From Pirellula staleyi DSM 6068 (GTDB lineage: Bacteria; Planctomycetota; Planctomycetia; Pirellulales; Pirellulaceae), in assembly GCA_945875845.1 (NCBI GenBank), contig CAMCMB010000045.1, forward strand, positions 1 through 59,515: a stretch of DNA of 59,515 bases. The letters are read 5' to 3'. The first letter of the stretch is position 1; each line of letters starts with the position of its first letter. Of this stretch, positions 50,807 through 59,389 are shown one piece after another. The position numbers were made by a program, and so were the translations under genes. The notes below the pieces were generated by a model, which saw only the letters and a list, made by a program, of their open reading frames with translations, searched no databases and was not told where the DNA came from.

Positions 50807-51442
50807 TTATTCGAGGGTCATGGAAATTTCGTCGCCCGTGATTCTTTGGCCACGTAACAAGGGAAACGGGGCGCGCACTGGTCGGCTATCGATCTGAATA
50901 TTGGCTTGGTCGCTGACTCGGCACATCCATTGCGTTCCCTTTCGAAACAGCACTACCTTGGAAGTCCAGTCGGGACAAACGACATGGCAGTTGGATTCCG
51001 GTCCTAATACACATGATTCTCCCATTAACAATGCCGCCGAGAGGAGAGGCTGCCACCGAGAGTTGCCCGTCAATTCTAATCGAGCTGTTCCGCTCAACTG
51101 GGTTGGTCGGACATAACGCAGTTCGACTCGTGCTCCGAGCGAGATCAAATCGCCGTCGTGTATGACAACGGCGCGATCGATTTCAGAACCATTGATACGA
51201 ACGGTTTGTAACGGTTGAATCAGATGATCCTCGCCATGTCGCCGAACGACTGCGGCTCGACGGCTGATGTCGCCGCGAATGGCCAGGTCGACTTGATTCC
51301 CAGGAAAAGCTTGGCCGATAGCGACTTCGATCTGATCGCAAATAGCATAGCTTCCGACTCCATCGATCCACAGGATTTTCGGTTGTACCATAGGGATTGG
51401 AGGTGTAAGAATTGGAACAGGGCTGGCGAGATGGCTCATCAT
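50807..51442 (-). CDS. FHA-like domain protein, kinase-associated
   Basis: This encodes 211 residues from the ATG at 51442, with AGAGGATG upstream. It reads as one or two FHA-like beta sandwiches: VAIGQAFPGNQVDLAIRGDISRRAAVVRRHGEDHLIQPLQTVRINGSEIDR with the R-x-A-V-V pattern, then a second half CVLGPESNCHVVCPDWTSKVVLFRKG.. with conserved spacing. FHA domains bind phospho-threonine, so this may recognise substrates of the kinase encoded 118 bases downstream. The similarity is moderate; the exact FHA motif (G-R..S-H..N) is only partly present. Confidence 0.65.
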   Translation of the reverse strand: MMSHLASPVPILTPPIPMVQPKILWIDGVGSYAICDQIEVAIGQAFPGNQVDLAIRGDISRRAAVVRRHGEDHLIQPLQTVRINGSEIDRAVVIHDGDLISLGARVELRYVRPTQLSGTARLELTGNSRWQPLLSAALLMGESCVLGPESNCHVVCPDWTSKVVLFRKGTQWMCRVSDQANIQIDSRPVRAPFPLLRGQRITGDEISMTLE

Positions 51443-51539
51443 ACTATCATCCTCTCGTTGCGACGCTGTTGTTTGTAATTCTTGGACAAATGAGCCGTAT
51501 CGACAGTGCAAAGTCACACTGGGCAAGAGTGACCTACAG

Positions 51540-51567
51540 CAGGTCGCACCCTGCCGGGTGCGACCTG
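51540..51567. repeat. Perfect 12-bp inverted repeat between coiled-coil and FHA genes
   Basis: CAGGTCGCACCC and GGGTGCGACCTG face each other across TGCC, within CTACAG...CTGTAG. It may be a processing or attenuation site between the two genes, or a REP-like element. Confidence 0.85.
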
Positions 51568-51610
51568 TAGAGTCCACACGCGTAAAACGGAGCCGACAAA
51601 CAATGGAAAA

Positions 51611-52411
51611 CTATCGGTTATCCACCAACGATTCCACTTCGGCCTTGCTGCTATCGAAATAGCCTGTGATTTGTTCGATCAAATCCGTTGGTGAGTCTTC
51701 ACTGGAGACAGGAATACCAACGTAGGTTTCGAACGTGTCCGCCATTCGCTCTTCGACATCGATTCGCGTACCGATATCGGATACCACCTGCCGAACCGCG
51801 CTAACACGGCTATCGTTGACCGAGAATTGGTTGCTGGTCTTGGCGACTTCGACCATGGTGAGTCGCGCTTGCAAATTCTCAACTTCCACTTCCAGTTGTC
51901 GCTTGGCAGCCAGCATTTCGTCTAACTTGCGACGAGCGCCTTCCAGATTCTTCTCGCGAGCCGTCAGGATTTTTTCTAGTTTGTCGGTGGTGGCTTCCTG
52001 TGTTTGATAGCTCTTGAATCGATCGTTCAAGTCCTTTTTAACTTGTGCCATATCGAAATCCTTGCCACCATAGGTGACGAACCGCACTCCGCTCTGAGCA
52101 TCGTCCTTGAGCTTCAGGATGGCTTGCTTGGACTTGCCCAGGGTAGCCTTCTTGGCGAGGACTTCGTGTTGCAATCGAGCGACTTCGACTTCTTCCCGTG
52201 CGATCACTTTTAGATTGCCAGCGATTTCTGGCTTGAGATCCGAAATCAAATCGCGCGCACGCTTGATTTCCACATCGAGTGGTATCTGCTCTTTGATCGT
52301 GTCTCGAAGGGAGTGATATCCTGTTCGGACATAACTGACGGCAGAGGTGCCCAGCATCAATCCACCTGCACCACAAACAATTGCCGATCCTAACAAAACT
52401 TTCTTTAGCAT
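51611..52411 (-). CDS. Membrane-anchored coiled-coil protein
   Basis: This encodes 266 residues from the ATG at 52411 (GGGGGAAATACC upstream), which opens with a membrane-spanning or signal-like segment (MLKKVLLGSAIVCGAGGLMLGTSAVSYV). From about 50 to 220 it is a continuous heptad-like coiled coil (for example EVEVARLQHEVLAKKATLGKSKQAILKLKDD and LEKILTAREKNLEGARRKLDEML). The end is a helical tail. It has the look of a periplasmic or cytoplasmic adaptor of PspA-like shape, with no named domain. It is the first gene of a likely coiled-coil, FHA-like and kinase unit. Confidence 0.7.
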   Translation of the reverse strand: MLKKVLLGSAIVCGAGGLMLGTSAVSYVRTGYHSLRDTIKEQIPLDVEIKRARDLISDLKPEIAGNLKVIAREEVEVARLQHEVLAKKATLGKSKQAILKLKDDAQSGVRFVTYGGKDFDMAQVKKDLNDRFKSYQTQEATTDKLEKILTAREKNLEGARRKLDEMLAAKRQLEVEVENLQARLTMVEVAKTSNQFSVNDSRVSAVRQVVSDIGTRIDVEERMADTFETYVGIPVSSEDSPTDLIEQITGYFDSSKAEVESLVDNR

Positions 52412-52756
52412 GGTATTTCCCCCAAAAGGCTGATGTTGATGTAACAGATGCGAGTGAAAACCCGATCTGCCGCTCCCATTCATCGCGCCGTTTTTCAGCC
52501 TGATTGCCCTCTGCAATCAGCGAAGCTGAGAAAACCGACCGGATATGAGGGGCACGGACAAAGAGTGATTCGAGACGCATGCGGAATTCTTGGAAGTTTT
52601 TCGCTATTTTGTGTAACGTTTATCGCAAGCTGGAAGCTTACGCCACTTTGGCGATCCAAAAACTGTCTGCGAGTCCCGCTCAACCAATCTTGACTCCAAG
52701 TTGGAATTTTCTTAATTCCCAACGGTTCGGATTTGCCAACCTCACTCGTTTTCAAC

Positions 52757-54079
52757 ATGATTATTCGCCAAACCAACGAAAAACCAACAAAAAAGCCGAT
52801 CCGAGCCTCTCGGGTGCTCGCATGCGCGCTGGTTGGATTCATGGCGAGCGGTTGCCGGCAACGTGCCTTTACGGAACTTTATATCGAGAAAATGGCGAGC
52901 GAGATCCGGATGCTCGAGGATCGAATTTATGAGTTCGACGCCTCCGATCAATCCAATATCCAAGAAATCGAGCAACTTGAGCGAGAAATCGAAAGTCTCC
53001 GAAGAGCCAACCAGGATCTTCAACGCAAGGTTGGAGACACAAAGTTTTTGCCAAATCGCTCCAGTGGCGAGTCTTTGCGAAAGTCGGAACCGTATGAGAT
53101 GCCGTCTGTGTTGATCCCGGATTCTTCTTCATCGATCGAAATCATTGAGAAACCTCCCGCCGTCATGCGAACTCCGGTCGCCCCTCCTGCGGTTAAAGAA
53201 AACCAAATTCCGGACACGCCCAAGGGACCGGGACTGCCTACGATCGACTCGGAGCCCTTATTACCTCCTGCGGGGGGGGCGAAGCTACGTGAACCTCAAG
53301 CCATGCACAACCTTCGTTCCCGACAGAACAGCTCTGCTCTCGCATTGCCGGAAAATCTAACGGAAGAGGTTAGCATGCCATCCACGCTCGTCCGATCGGC
53401 TCAACAGTCCAAACCAATGGTGTCCCCGGTGCAACCGCCCAACCTTGCACCCGTCGATGTTCCGAGTCCCAACACCACTCCTTCGACCAATGCGCCGATG
53501 CTGCTGCCGAAAGCACTTCGCAACCTGCAAGAAGCCAATCCCCAGAGTTTGCTCAACCGCAACAAGATAAAAATGCCAGAGGGAAGCAAGGTTCAAAGGG
53601 CTTCTGCAACCGAAACGATCCAGAGTGACTCCGAAGAACCAAATCGAACAGACATCGTAGATAACAAAGTTGCTGAGATCGGATTCCATCCCACGATTTG
53701 CCGTGGCAATAATTTCGACGAAACTCCAGGCGACGATGGTCTCTATTTGGTTGTGACTCCCTTGAATGCAGCCGGCCAAGTGGTCAATGTTTTGGGTACC
53801 TTGACCGTCGTTGTTGAGGATTCTGCGATTCTTGACAACAACGGCCGCATTGCTCGATGGGAATTTAAACCGCACGAGTTAGAAGAGATGCTGACACCCA
53901 TAGGGGCTTCACAGGGCTTCCATTTGAGCTTGCCATGGCAGGACGCGAAACCCAACAGTCAAAGCTTGAAGGTTTACTTGCTGTATGAGCTTAACGACGG
54001 CCGCAGCATGGTCAACAACCGGGTCATCCAACTTCGCAAACCGAGCAAAGGCCAAACCGTTTGGACCCCGCGAAAATAG
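52757..54079 (+). CDS. Lipoprotein with coiled coil and C-terminal beta domain
   Basis: This encodes 440 residues from the ATG at 52757, with the lipobox FMASGC at about 29-34 giving a lipid-modified Cys. After the lipobox comes a coiled coil (EKMASEIRMLEDRIYEFDASDQSNIQEIEQLEREIESLRR, about 40-90). A long Pro/Ser-rich disordered region follows (about 100-300). The C-terminal domain (about 310-440) is beta-rich: VAEIGFHPTICRGNNFDETPGDDGLYLVVTPLNAAGQVV through LPWQDAKPNSQSLKVYLLYEL. It is divergent from the coiled-coil gene with a 345-base gap. Its function is unknown; it probably stands in the periplasm or outer membrane. Confidence 0.65.
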   Translation: MIIRQTNEKPTKKPIRASRVLACALVGFMASGCRQRAFTELYIEKMASEIRMLEDRIYEFDASDQSNIQEIEQLEREIESLRRANQDLQRKVGDTKFLPNRSSGESLRKSEPYEMPSVLIPDSSSSIEIIEKPPAVMRTPVAPPAVKENQIPDTPKGPGLPTIDSEPLLPPAGGAKLREPQAMHNLRSRQNSSALALPENLTEEVSMPSTLVRSAQQSKPMVSPVQPPNLAPVDVPSPNTTPSTNAPMLLPKALRNLQEANPQSLLNRNKIKMPEGSKVQRASATETIQSDSEEPNRTDIVDNKVAEIGFHPTICRGNNFDETPGDDGLYLVVTPLNAAGQVVNVLGTLTVVVEDSAILDNNGRIARWEFKPHELEEMLTPIGASQGFHLSLPWQDAKPNSQSLKVYLLYELNDGRSMVNNRVIQLRKPSKGQTVWTPRK

Positions 54080-54119
54080 CCCCGCTTTGGGTTTCCATGG
54101 AATAAGAACATACGAATCC

Positions 54120-54283
54120 ATGGGAGGGCGAGGCCACCCCTCTAAACATCTTTGCAATTTAGAATCCATCGGAAATCAATGGGAGGGCGAGGCTCCTGCC
54201 GAGTTTACGACGCAATGGTTCGGCAGGAGCCTCACCCTCCCTTGCACTGAAAACGCCATGGTTCGGCAGGAGCCTCACCCTCC
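54120..54283. repeat. Cluster of GCTCCTGCCGA-family inverted repeats
   Basis: A shortened arm at about 54121-54141 (GGGAGGGCGAGG then CCACCCC) is followed by a full hairpin pair at 54180-54241 and a third arm at about 54258-54283. The same arms occur at 22.3-22.6 kb, 48.36 kb and 4.16 kb. Confidence 0.85.
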
Positions 54284-54333
54284 CTTGCAAGGAATGGATT
54301 GTGCAAAGCCGCGCAGTTCCTGGATATAAAGAA

Positions 54334-54564
54334 ATGCCCATTCTCTTCAATGAAGATGACCATGAGGATTTCGACAAACCAACGAACAACTTCGTATCGG
54401 CGATTTCGGAACACGTCTCTTGGGGTTGGTTTGACTGTCGACGAAAAGGCGAGACCATGCTCGATGGCTATCAATCTCCACCCGTGAATTGGGGCATCGA
54501 TTCCGAGCGAAAAAAGGCCTTCTTTCAGTTCTTATCGGAAGTCACTGGTATCGAGGCACGCTAA
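54334..54564 (+). CDS. Small hypothetical protein
   Basis: This encodes 76 residues from the ATG at 54334 (an earlier ATG at 54301 falls inside the repeat area). The acidic start MPILFNEDDHEDFDKPTNN is followed by VSAISEHVSWGWFDCRRKGETMLDGYQSPPVNWGIDSERKKAFFQFL. The regular pattern of aromatic, Gly and charged residues suggests a real conserved small protein, perhaps a one-domain beta-alpha fold. No signal peptide or metal motif is seen. It stands alone, with no ribosome-binding site stronger than AAAGAA. Confidence 0.5.
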   Translation: MPILFNEDDHEDFDKPTNNFVSAISEHVSWGWFDCRRKGETMLDGYQSPPVNWGIDSERKKAFFQFLSEVTGIEAR

Positions 54565-54990
54565 GCACATCGGTATGAGTCTTCGAGCGAAACAAACTGA
54601 TAGCCGAAGGGCGATAGCCCCGGTTCTCGACGAATGTCGAGCAATTGGAAAACCGGGGCTATCGCCCAACGGCTAATTGGTATGAAAAACATGTGCGGAT
54701 GCGCATAGCGGAATAGCGCAAGCTATCCGGTGAAGATCGGAATACCATTTGGAATTCACCCGGCGACTCGGTCGATCAACCAACATTATCTAGAAACTTC
54801 GGAAATTTTGATCTCTCTAGGTCGTTTCTCTTCAACGCCTTACGGCTGTCAAGTAGGCACCCCCCCGAACCTTTTGCGGGTTGACAGTTCTTGGCGATGC
54901 GGGGACGGTGTTAGGCGTAATTGGATCACGGACGATCGCAAGTTTTGAAAGCACGAAGCTGGTGCCGATTGTTCTTTCCAAGGGAGTATC
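54565..54990. other. Intergenic region with a long inverted repeat
   Basis: The main feature is the inverted repeat at 54601-54675. A smaller hairpin-like phrase AATAGCGCAAGCTATC lies near 54712. The upstream region of the next gene lies at 54900-54990. No gene is seen. Confidence 0.5.
54601..54675. repeat. Inverted repeat with 25-base arms
   Basis: TAGCCGAAGGGCGATAGCCC runs into CGGTT; the return arm starts AACCGGGGCTATCGCCCAAC and ends GGCTA. Between the arms a smaller hairpin (TCGACGAATGTCGA) is nested. It looks like a third kind of dispersed foldback. Confidence 0.85.
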
Positions 54991-55296
54991 ATGATGCAAC
55001 GGTTTGCATTCTGGATGGTTTGTTTTGGTGTGTCCGTTCTCGCGACACAAACACGCGTCGCGGACGCCTGTGATCATTGCATTGCGCAGCAAAAAGCAGC
55101 TCAGCAAGCTTCGCAATCACACATGAGACATGTCGGAGGTTCGATGGGAAGTGGGCGCTACGAAGGCGTCGGGTTCTCAACGGTTTCCTCGGACGATGCG
55201 ATTCGCAAGTGCTGCTATTGGGGTCAGCGAACTCCAACCGGCATTGGTGTTGCAAGAGGTAACAACGGTTGGTACGCAACGGTCCTCTACCGATAA
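54991..55296 (+). CDS. Small secreted cysteine-containing protein
   Basis: This encodes 101 residues. The ribosome-binding site AGGGAG lies 4 bases upstream of ATG-ATG. A signal peptide MMQRFAFWMVCFGVSVLATQ ends in ADA, and the mature chain starts with CDHCIAQQKAAQQASQSHMR. The body has a Ser/Gly-rich loop with GRYEGVGFSTVSSDDAIRKCCYWGQRTPTGIG and a C-terminal GNNGWYATVLYR. The Cys-x-x-Cys and Cys-Cys pairs may form disulfides or bind metal or heme. I do not recognise a family. Confidence 0.6.
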   Translation: MMQRFAFWMVCFGVSVLATQTRVADACDHCIAQQKAAQQASQSHMRHVGGSMGSGRYEGVGFSTVSSDDAIRKCCYWGQRTPTGIGVARGNNGWYATVLYR

Positions 55297-55432
55297 TCGG
55301 TTCGCTGAACGGTTCGGTAGGCTGTTCCGTGGGCTCTCCATCGAGTTCGTCTCAATGGAGAACCCTCTGTCCCGATCAGCCGGCACGCGTTAGCGGCTTG
55401 TTGCTTTAGTGACGTCGTTATTGGGTAAGGGC

Positions 55433-55494
55433 GGTAAGACGGACCTCCAGGTCCGTCCATTTGGAACTCGACGGACTAGGAAGTCCGTCGTACC
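55433..55494. repeat. Foldback element core, copy H
   Basis: Inverted orientation: TTATTGGGTAAGGGC precedes the core. The left hairpin is altered (GACGGACCTCCAGGTCCGTC): compensatory A-to-G changes keep the pairing while the sequence has drifted. Confidence 0.93.
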
Positions 55495-55539
55495 ATAAAA
55501 TCACCAAGCGGCTAGCGGGTTTCGGCTGATTGCACCCGA

Positions 55540-57702
55540 CTAGATCTTCGTGACCGGACGCTTGGGCGGAGGCGGTTTCAGCATCCTCGCTTTTTCGTCC
55601 GCTGCAGGGGTGGGCACATTCGGCCTCGGGGGCGTATTGGGTCCCTTTTTGGGCGGGTCCAAATCGGTGAACGACTCGCTCCATTCCCAACCCATCTTGT
55701 TATCTAACTCGCGCTGTGCGAGCAACGCCCAAGGGGTACCTGCGTGTTTCTCTGAGACACTGCGCAACAACTCGGTAGCGAGCTTCGCTTCTTTTTCCAG
55801 CTTGCTGTCGACGCTGATTTCGTCTGTCGCTTTGAGATTCCATGTGTTGCTTTCGGGCTTCGTAAAGCTCATGCCGCGCTTTGCCTTTGCCAGCATGGCG
55901 TTATACGACTCTGCTCGAACCTTGGCAGCCAACGATGTGCCGTAAGACAGGTCGAAACTGGCTAGCCAACGAGGGGACGCTTCTTTGCCTCGAAACTTTT
56001 CGCCCTCGGCTAGCACGGCGCACAAGTTGACTAACTCGGGCGATAGCCTCGCAGACTCTTGTTGTGCAATCGTGAGCTCGCCGGTAAATCGTGCTTCGTC
56101 TCGTTTAATAAAGACTTGTTGAGGTTTGTCGAGCGTCCCGACCCTGGCTATTTGCGCAGCTTGAACAAGCGATTCACGCAACGGACTCTTCTTGATTCGT
56201 GACAAGTACTCGGCAGATGGCAGGTAGTCAGGCCGATAGCGATCCATGATGTCTGGCGAAAAGAAGTAACTCATGCGAGATGCAAACGCTTCAATCTGGC
56301 TCGCATCAATACGCTTGCCAACTTGTCGATTCGGATGGATCGAAAAATAGATCCCGCCGGTTTCATAACACATGCGAGAAAGCGCATAGGGTCCAAATCC
56401 AGAATCGATGACGGGCTCTTCGAAATAGTTGTCTTGATAACCCAGATGAACGCGTTCGGGCAATAGCGTTTCAGGCCCCTGATCGACTTGCCGCCAATCG
56501 GGAGTTTGGTCGTATTTGGGATCGGGATCGACAAACTTGATGTAGGTAAACTCGCGACCGAAAGGTGCGGGTACCCCAAGAACATGGGATTGAATGCCAA
56601 ATTTTTTGCAAACCGCAATGGCTTCTTCGGCCATCTGAATATCGTCACCTCGTTCGTCCGTGATGGTGATCAAGATGACGTTGCGTTCGGGATCGCTCGC
56701 CCCCCTGGACGTTCGCATGGTCTTGTATTTATCCGCAACTGTCTTGACGGCATGAAAAACCATTTCGACCCCTGACTCATCGATTTCAATGTTATCGATG
56801 GCGGACTGAATCTCGCTCAAGTTCGAGGTTGGTTTTTTCGTCATGAATTGGACATCGTTTCCGAATGAGACGATGGACGTGATTAAGGAATCATCGCCAA
56901 ATCCAGGTCCGTTTCTCTTTCGCTTTTCCTCTTGCACGATCCCGAGTTGTTCGTAGATTCGATCAAATCGATCTCGAATCTCCTTTCGTCGTGTCACCAT
57001 CGAGACGGAACTGTCGAAAATCCATACAACCAGTGTCGGACGTTGTTCGATCGCTTGCAGTAGTTCGTAAGTGATGCGATCGACGGCACCTTCGGTTCCC
57101 GTTACGCCGACTCCCGTCATTCCTCGAACCGTATTTTTCGCTTCGGTCAATCCGACCGCTTCTTTGATGTCTATCGATACATGAACGTTGCCATCGGGGA
57201 CAACAAGTGCAACATCTACCGTTGGAATCTCTGAAATATCGGACAAAACCGGGGCTGCTGAAAGGGCCATCTCGGTCAATCCAATCGAGTTTGCACCGAT
57301 TTCTTCCGAGGGTGTTTCCGCGTAAGCGATGTCGTTGATGATGTCGAGAGGCTGGATCTCTTCGACGATCGGCTGCGAATCAATGAACAGTGCAAGGATC
57401 TCTGGCTGCGAAACGACCGTATAGGATGCCAAGCCAACGACCAACAAAACGTGCACCAACATGCTCACCAAGAACGATTTGGTATCTGGGTCAAACCATA
57501 CCGACTCGACGTCATTCTCTTCGTCGTCTTCCTCGTCCTCCTCCTCTTCGTCGTTGTTGGAGTTGTCGTCCTGTGCAACGGTTGCTTCCTCGGACGAACC
57601 CGATGGTTCGCTGCCAATTTGCAGAGGCATATTCAGACCGATTTCGGACTCATCCAAAGAGCCTGCATCGTTTTCAGTTGTATCGCGGGGACGCTTAAGC
57701 AT
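55540..57702 (-). CDS. von Willebrand factor A-domain membrane protein
   Basis: This encodes 720 residues from the ATG at 57702; the longer frame to 57750 cannot be ruled out. An N-terminal cytoplasmic acidic region (NNDEEEEDEEDDEENDVE) precedes one transmembrane helix (FLVSMLVHVLLVVGLASYTVV, about 75-96). The vWA domain follows (about 220-440), with the metal site in VVWIFDSSVSM and VILITITDERGDD. The rest (about 450-700) is helical and ends in a proline-rich basic tail. Planctomycete vWA proteins of this type often sit in large operons, but here it stands alone. It is membrane-bound with most of the chain outside the cytoplasm. Confidence 0.82.
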   Translation of the reverse strand: MLKRPRDTTENDAGSLDESEIGLNMPLQIGSEPSGSSEEATVAQDDNSNNDEEEEDEEDDEENDVESVWFDPDTKSFLVSMLVHVLLVVGLASYTVVSQPEILALFIDSQPIVEEIQPLDIINDIAYAETPSEEIGANSIGLTEMALSAAPVLSDISEIPTVDVALVVPDGNVHVSIDIKEAVGLTEAKNTVRGMTGVGVTGTEGAVDRITYELLQAIEQRPTLVVWIFDSSVSMVTRRKEIRDRFDRIYEQLGIVQEEKRKRNGPGFGDDSLITSIVSFGNDVQFMTKKPTSNLSEIQSAIDNIEIDESGVEMVFHAVKTVADKYKTMRTSRGASDPERNVILITITDERGDDIQMAEEAIAVCKKFGIQSHVLGVPAPFGREFTYIKFVDPDPKYDQTPDWRQVDQGPETLLPERVHLGYQDNYFEEPVIDSGFGPYALSRMCYETGGIYFSIHPNRQVGKRIDASQIEAFASRMSYFFSPDIMDRYRPDYLPSAEYLSRIKKSPLRESLVQAAQIARVGTLDKPQQVFIKRDEARFTGELTIAQQESARLSPELVNLCAVLAEGEKFRGKEASPRWLASFDLSYGTSLAAKVRAESYNAMLAKAKRGMSFTKPESNTWNLKATDEISVDSKLEKEAKLATELLRSVSEKHAGTPWALLAQRELDNKMGWEWSESFTDLDPPKKGPNTPPRPNVPTPAADEKARMLKPPPPKRPVTKI

Positions 57703-57750
57703 GGACCGACTCAAAGGAAAGGCGAGATCGAAACCAAGAGAAGACACCAT

Positions 57751-58282
57751 TGTATTGTCTTACTTTGGCGTTGGCTATTCAACAGCAGCAGCATTCCATC
57801 CGCGCCACAAATACTCATTTTTCGACGACTTTCCTAGAAAAGTCAAAAAGGCAGGCCCAAAAGGGTGGTTTTGCGACAACCGTTCTCGTTCGCACCCGCG
57901 CTCCCGCGTTCCGCGATGCGAAAATGCGCCTCAATCGCTCAAGCAAGTTTCGTGTCCAAGGCTTTGGTACGTTTCGTGTCCTAGGCTGTGGTAACCCGAC
58001 GCCTGACGGCTCGTTGAAGTAGTGGGTTTTCCGTAAACTCAATCAGCCGCAGGGCGTTAGCTCCCGGTTTTTGGGCACTCGCGTGCGAGCACGGGTTACT
58101 TCACGTGGCACGAGCGTCTCGCTCGTGAATCCTGCACGTGGCACGAGCGTCTCGCTCGTGAATCCATGGGCGAGACGCCCATGCCACATCACAGCCTATA
58201 AGGGTCCCGGGTTTTCAGACTTGCGGATCCACTAGCCACTTTCCGGTCGAATGGGTATTTTGAAGAACTTTAGGAGACCATC
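57751..58282. other. Intergenic region with several direct and inverted repeats
   Basis: It contains a doubled phrase around 57948-57992 (GTTTCGTGTCC with GGCT), two 33-bp hairpin units at 58102-58167 and a perfect hairpin at 58164-58182. The upstream region of the serine hydrolase gene is at 58200-58282. I see no gene here. Confidence 0.55.
58102..58182. repeat. 33-bp direct repeat of hairpins plus a third hairpin
   Basis: Units start at 58102 and 58135; each carries CACGAGCGTCTCGCTCGTG, a perfect eight-pair stem around a three-base loop. CATGGGCGAGACGCCCATG follows at 58164-58182, also perfect. Three hairpins in a row lie just upstream of the serine hydrolase gene's leader. Confidence 0.88.
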
Positions 58283-59389
58283 TTGATCGGCTTGAATCGG
58301 CGTACTTTTCTGGGGTTTGCACTTAGCAGCATCATGGCAGAACGACTTACTGCGGTAGACCACACGTTGAAATTCGATGAAGCAGCTCGGGTTCTAGAGC
58401 AAGCCAGCGCAAACGGTCTCGTTCGCGCATCGGTACTCCATGCCCGAATCGGAAACGAGTCCATCACGCGGGCGTTCGGACAAGTTCCGTCGGTAGACTC
58501 CGCATTTCTTCTTGGCTCAATTTCCAAGCCGATCGCAATCACCGCGTTGATGGCGCTCTATGACAAAGGCAAATTCGACCTGAACGATCCCGTCTCGAAA
58601 TACATTCCCGAATTTCGAGGCGACGCACGCGAACGAGTAATCATTCGTCATCTCTTAACGCATGTATCCGGACTACCGGATCAGTTACCTGAGAATTCGA
58701 CACTTCGAGCCAATCATGCACCACTGTCGGAATTCGTCCAGGCTGCGACCCGCGTACCTATCAAGTTTGAACCAGGAACAAGGTACGAATACTCCAGTAT
58801 GGCGATCTTGCTCGCGTCCGAAATCGCGCAACGAGTCTCCGGTATCGAATTCAAGGAATGGGTGGATAGGTCGGTACTTCAACCACTCGGCATGACTCAC
58901 TCGGCGATGGGAATGGGGCGATTGAAAGTCGAGGACACCATACCCTGCCAAGTTGAGTTCGGAGCAGTGGAAGCGGGCGGAGGATCGCCGGATTCCAAAA
59001 ACTGGAACTGGAATAGTTCGTACTGGCGAGAACTGGGCGCACCTTGGGGAGGAGCCCATGCATCGGCCAAAGACGTGGGGCTATTACTGGAAGAGTTGAT
59101 GCATCCCACCGGGAAATTATTTCGCTCCGATGTAGCGCGATTAATGCTGCTCAATCACAACCGTCAAGGCCTTCCGGCACGTGGACTTGGGTTCGATGTT
59201 GGGATCGATGCGACTTGCCCTGGCTGCTCAAAGCACGCGTTTGGTCACACCGGTTCCACGGGGACGATAGCGTGGGCCGATCCGGAACGCGATTCGTTAT
59301 GCGTGGTGCTGACATCCCTACCTTCCCAAGCGGTAGCCGTTCATCCGCGACAGCTCGCTTCGAATTGCATCTCGGCAACGACTTCGTAG
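58283..59389 (+). CDS. Serine hydrolase of the beta-lactamase/transpeptidase fold
   Basis: This encodes 368 residues from a TTG at 58283, with AGGAG 7 bases upstream. The N-terminus IGLNRRTFLGFALSSIMAE is a weak twin-arginine-type signal. The catalytic Ser-Lys pair is in LLGSISKPIAITAL (S-x-x-K, Ser about 75); the tyrosine motif is YEYSSMAIL, where the usual Y-x-N is Y-S-S; and the third motif is HTGSTG near 315. This is class C beta-lactamase or esterase/peptidase type, and the changed asparagine points away from a classic lactamase. The stop codon at 59387-59389 is immediately followed by the 15-bp repeat. Confidence 0.87.
   Translation: MIGLNRRTFLGFALSSIMAERLTAVDHTLKFDEAARVLEQASANGLVRASVLHARIGNESITRAFGQVPSVDSAFLLGSISKPIAITALMALYDKGKFDLNDPVSKYIPEFRGDARERVIIRHLLTHVSGLPDQLPENSTLRANHAPLSEFVQAATRVPIKFEPGTRYEYSSMAILLASEIAQRVSGIEFKEWVDRSVLQPLGMTHSAMGMGRLKVEDTIPCQVEFGAVEAGGGSPDSKNWNWNSSYWRELGAPWGGAHASAKDVGLLLEELMHPTGKLFRSDVARLMLLNHNRQGLPARGLGFDVGIDATCPGCSKHAFGHTGSTGTIAWADPERDSLCVVLTSLPSQAVAVHPRQLASNCISATTS

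Noticed and set aside
57390-57994. Plus-strand frames with poly-serine and poly-valine stretches
   Set aside because: They are the reverse reading of the acidic GAA/GAC/GAG run of the vWA protein on the minus strand.
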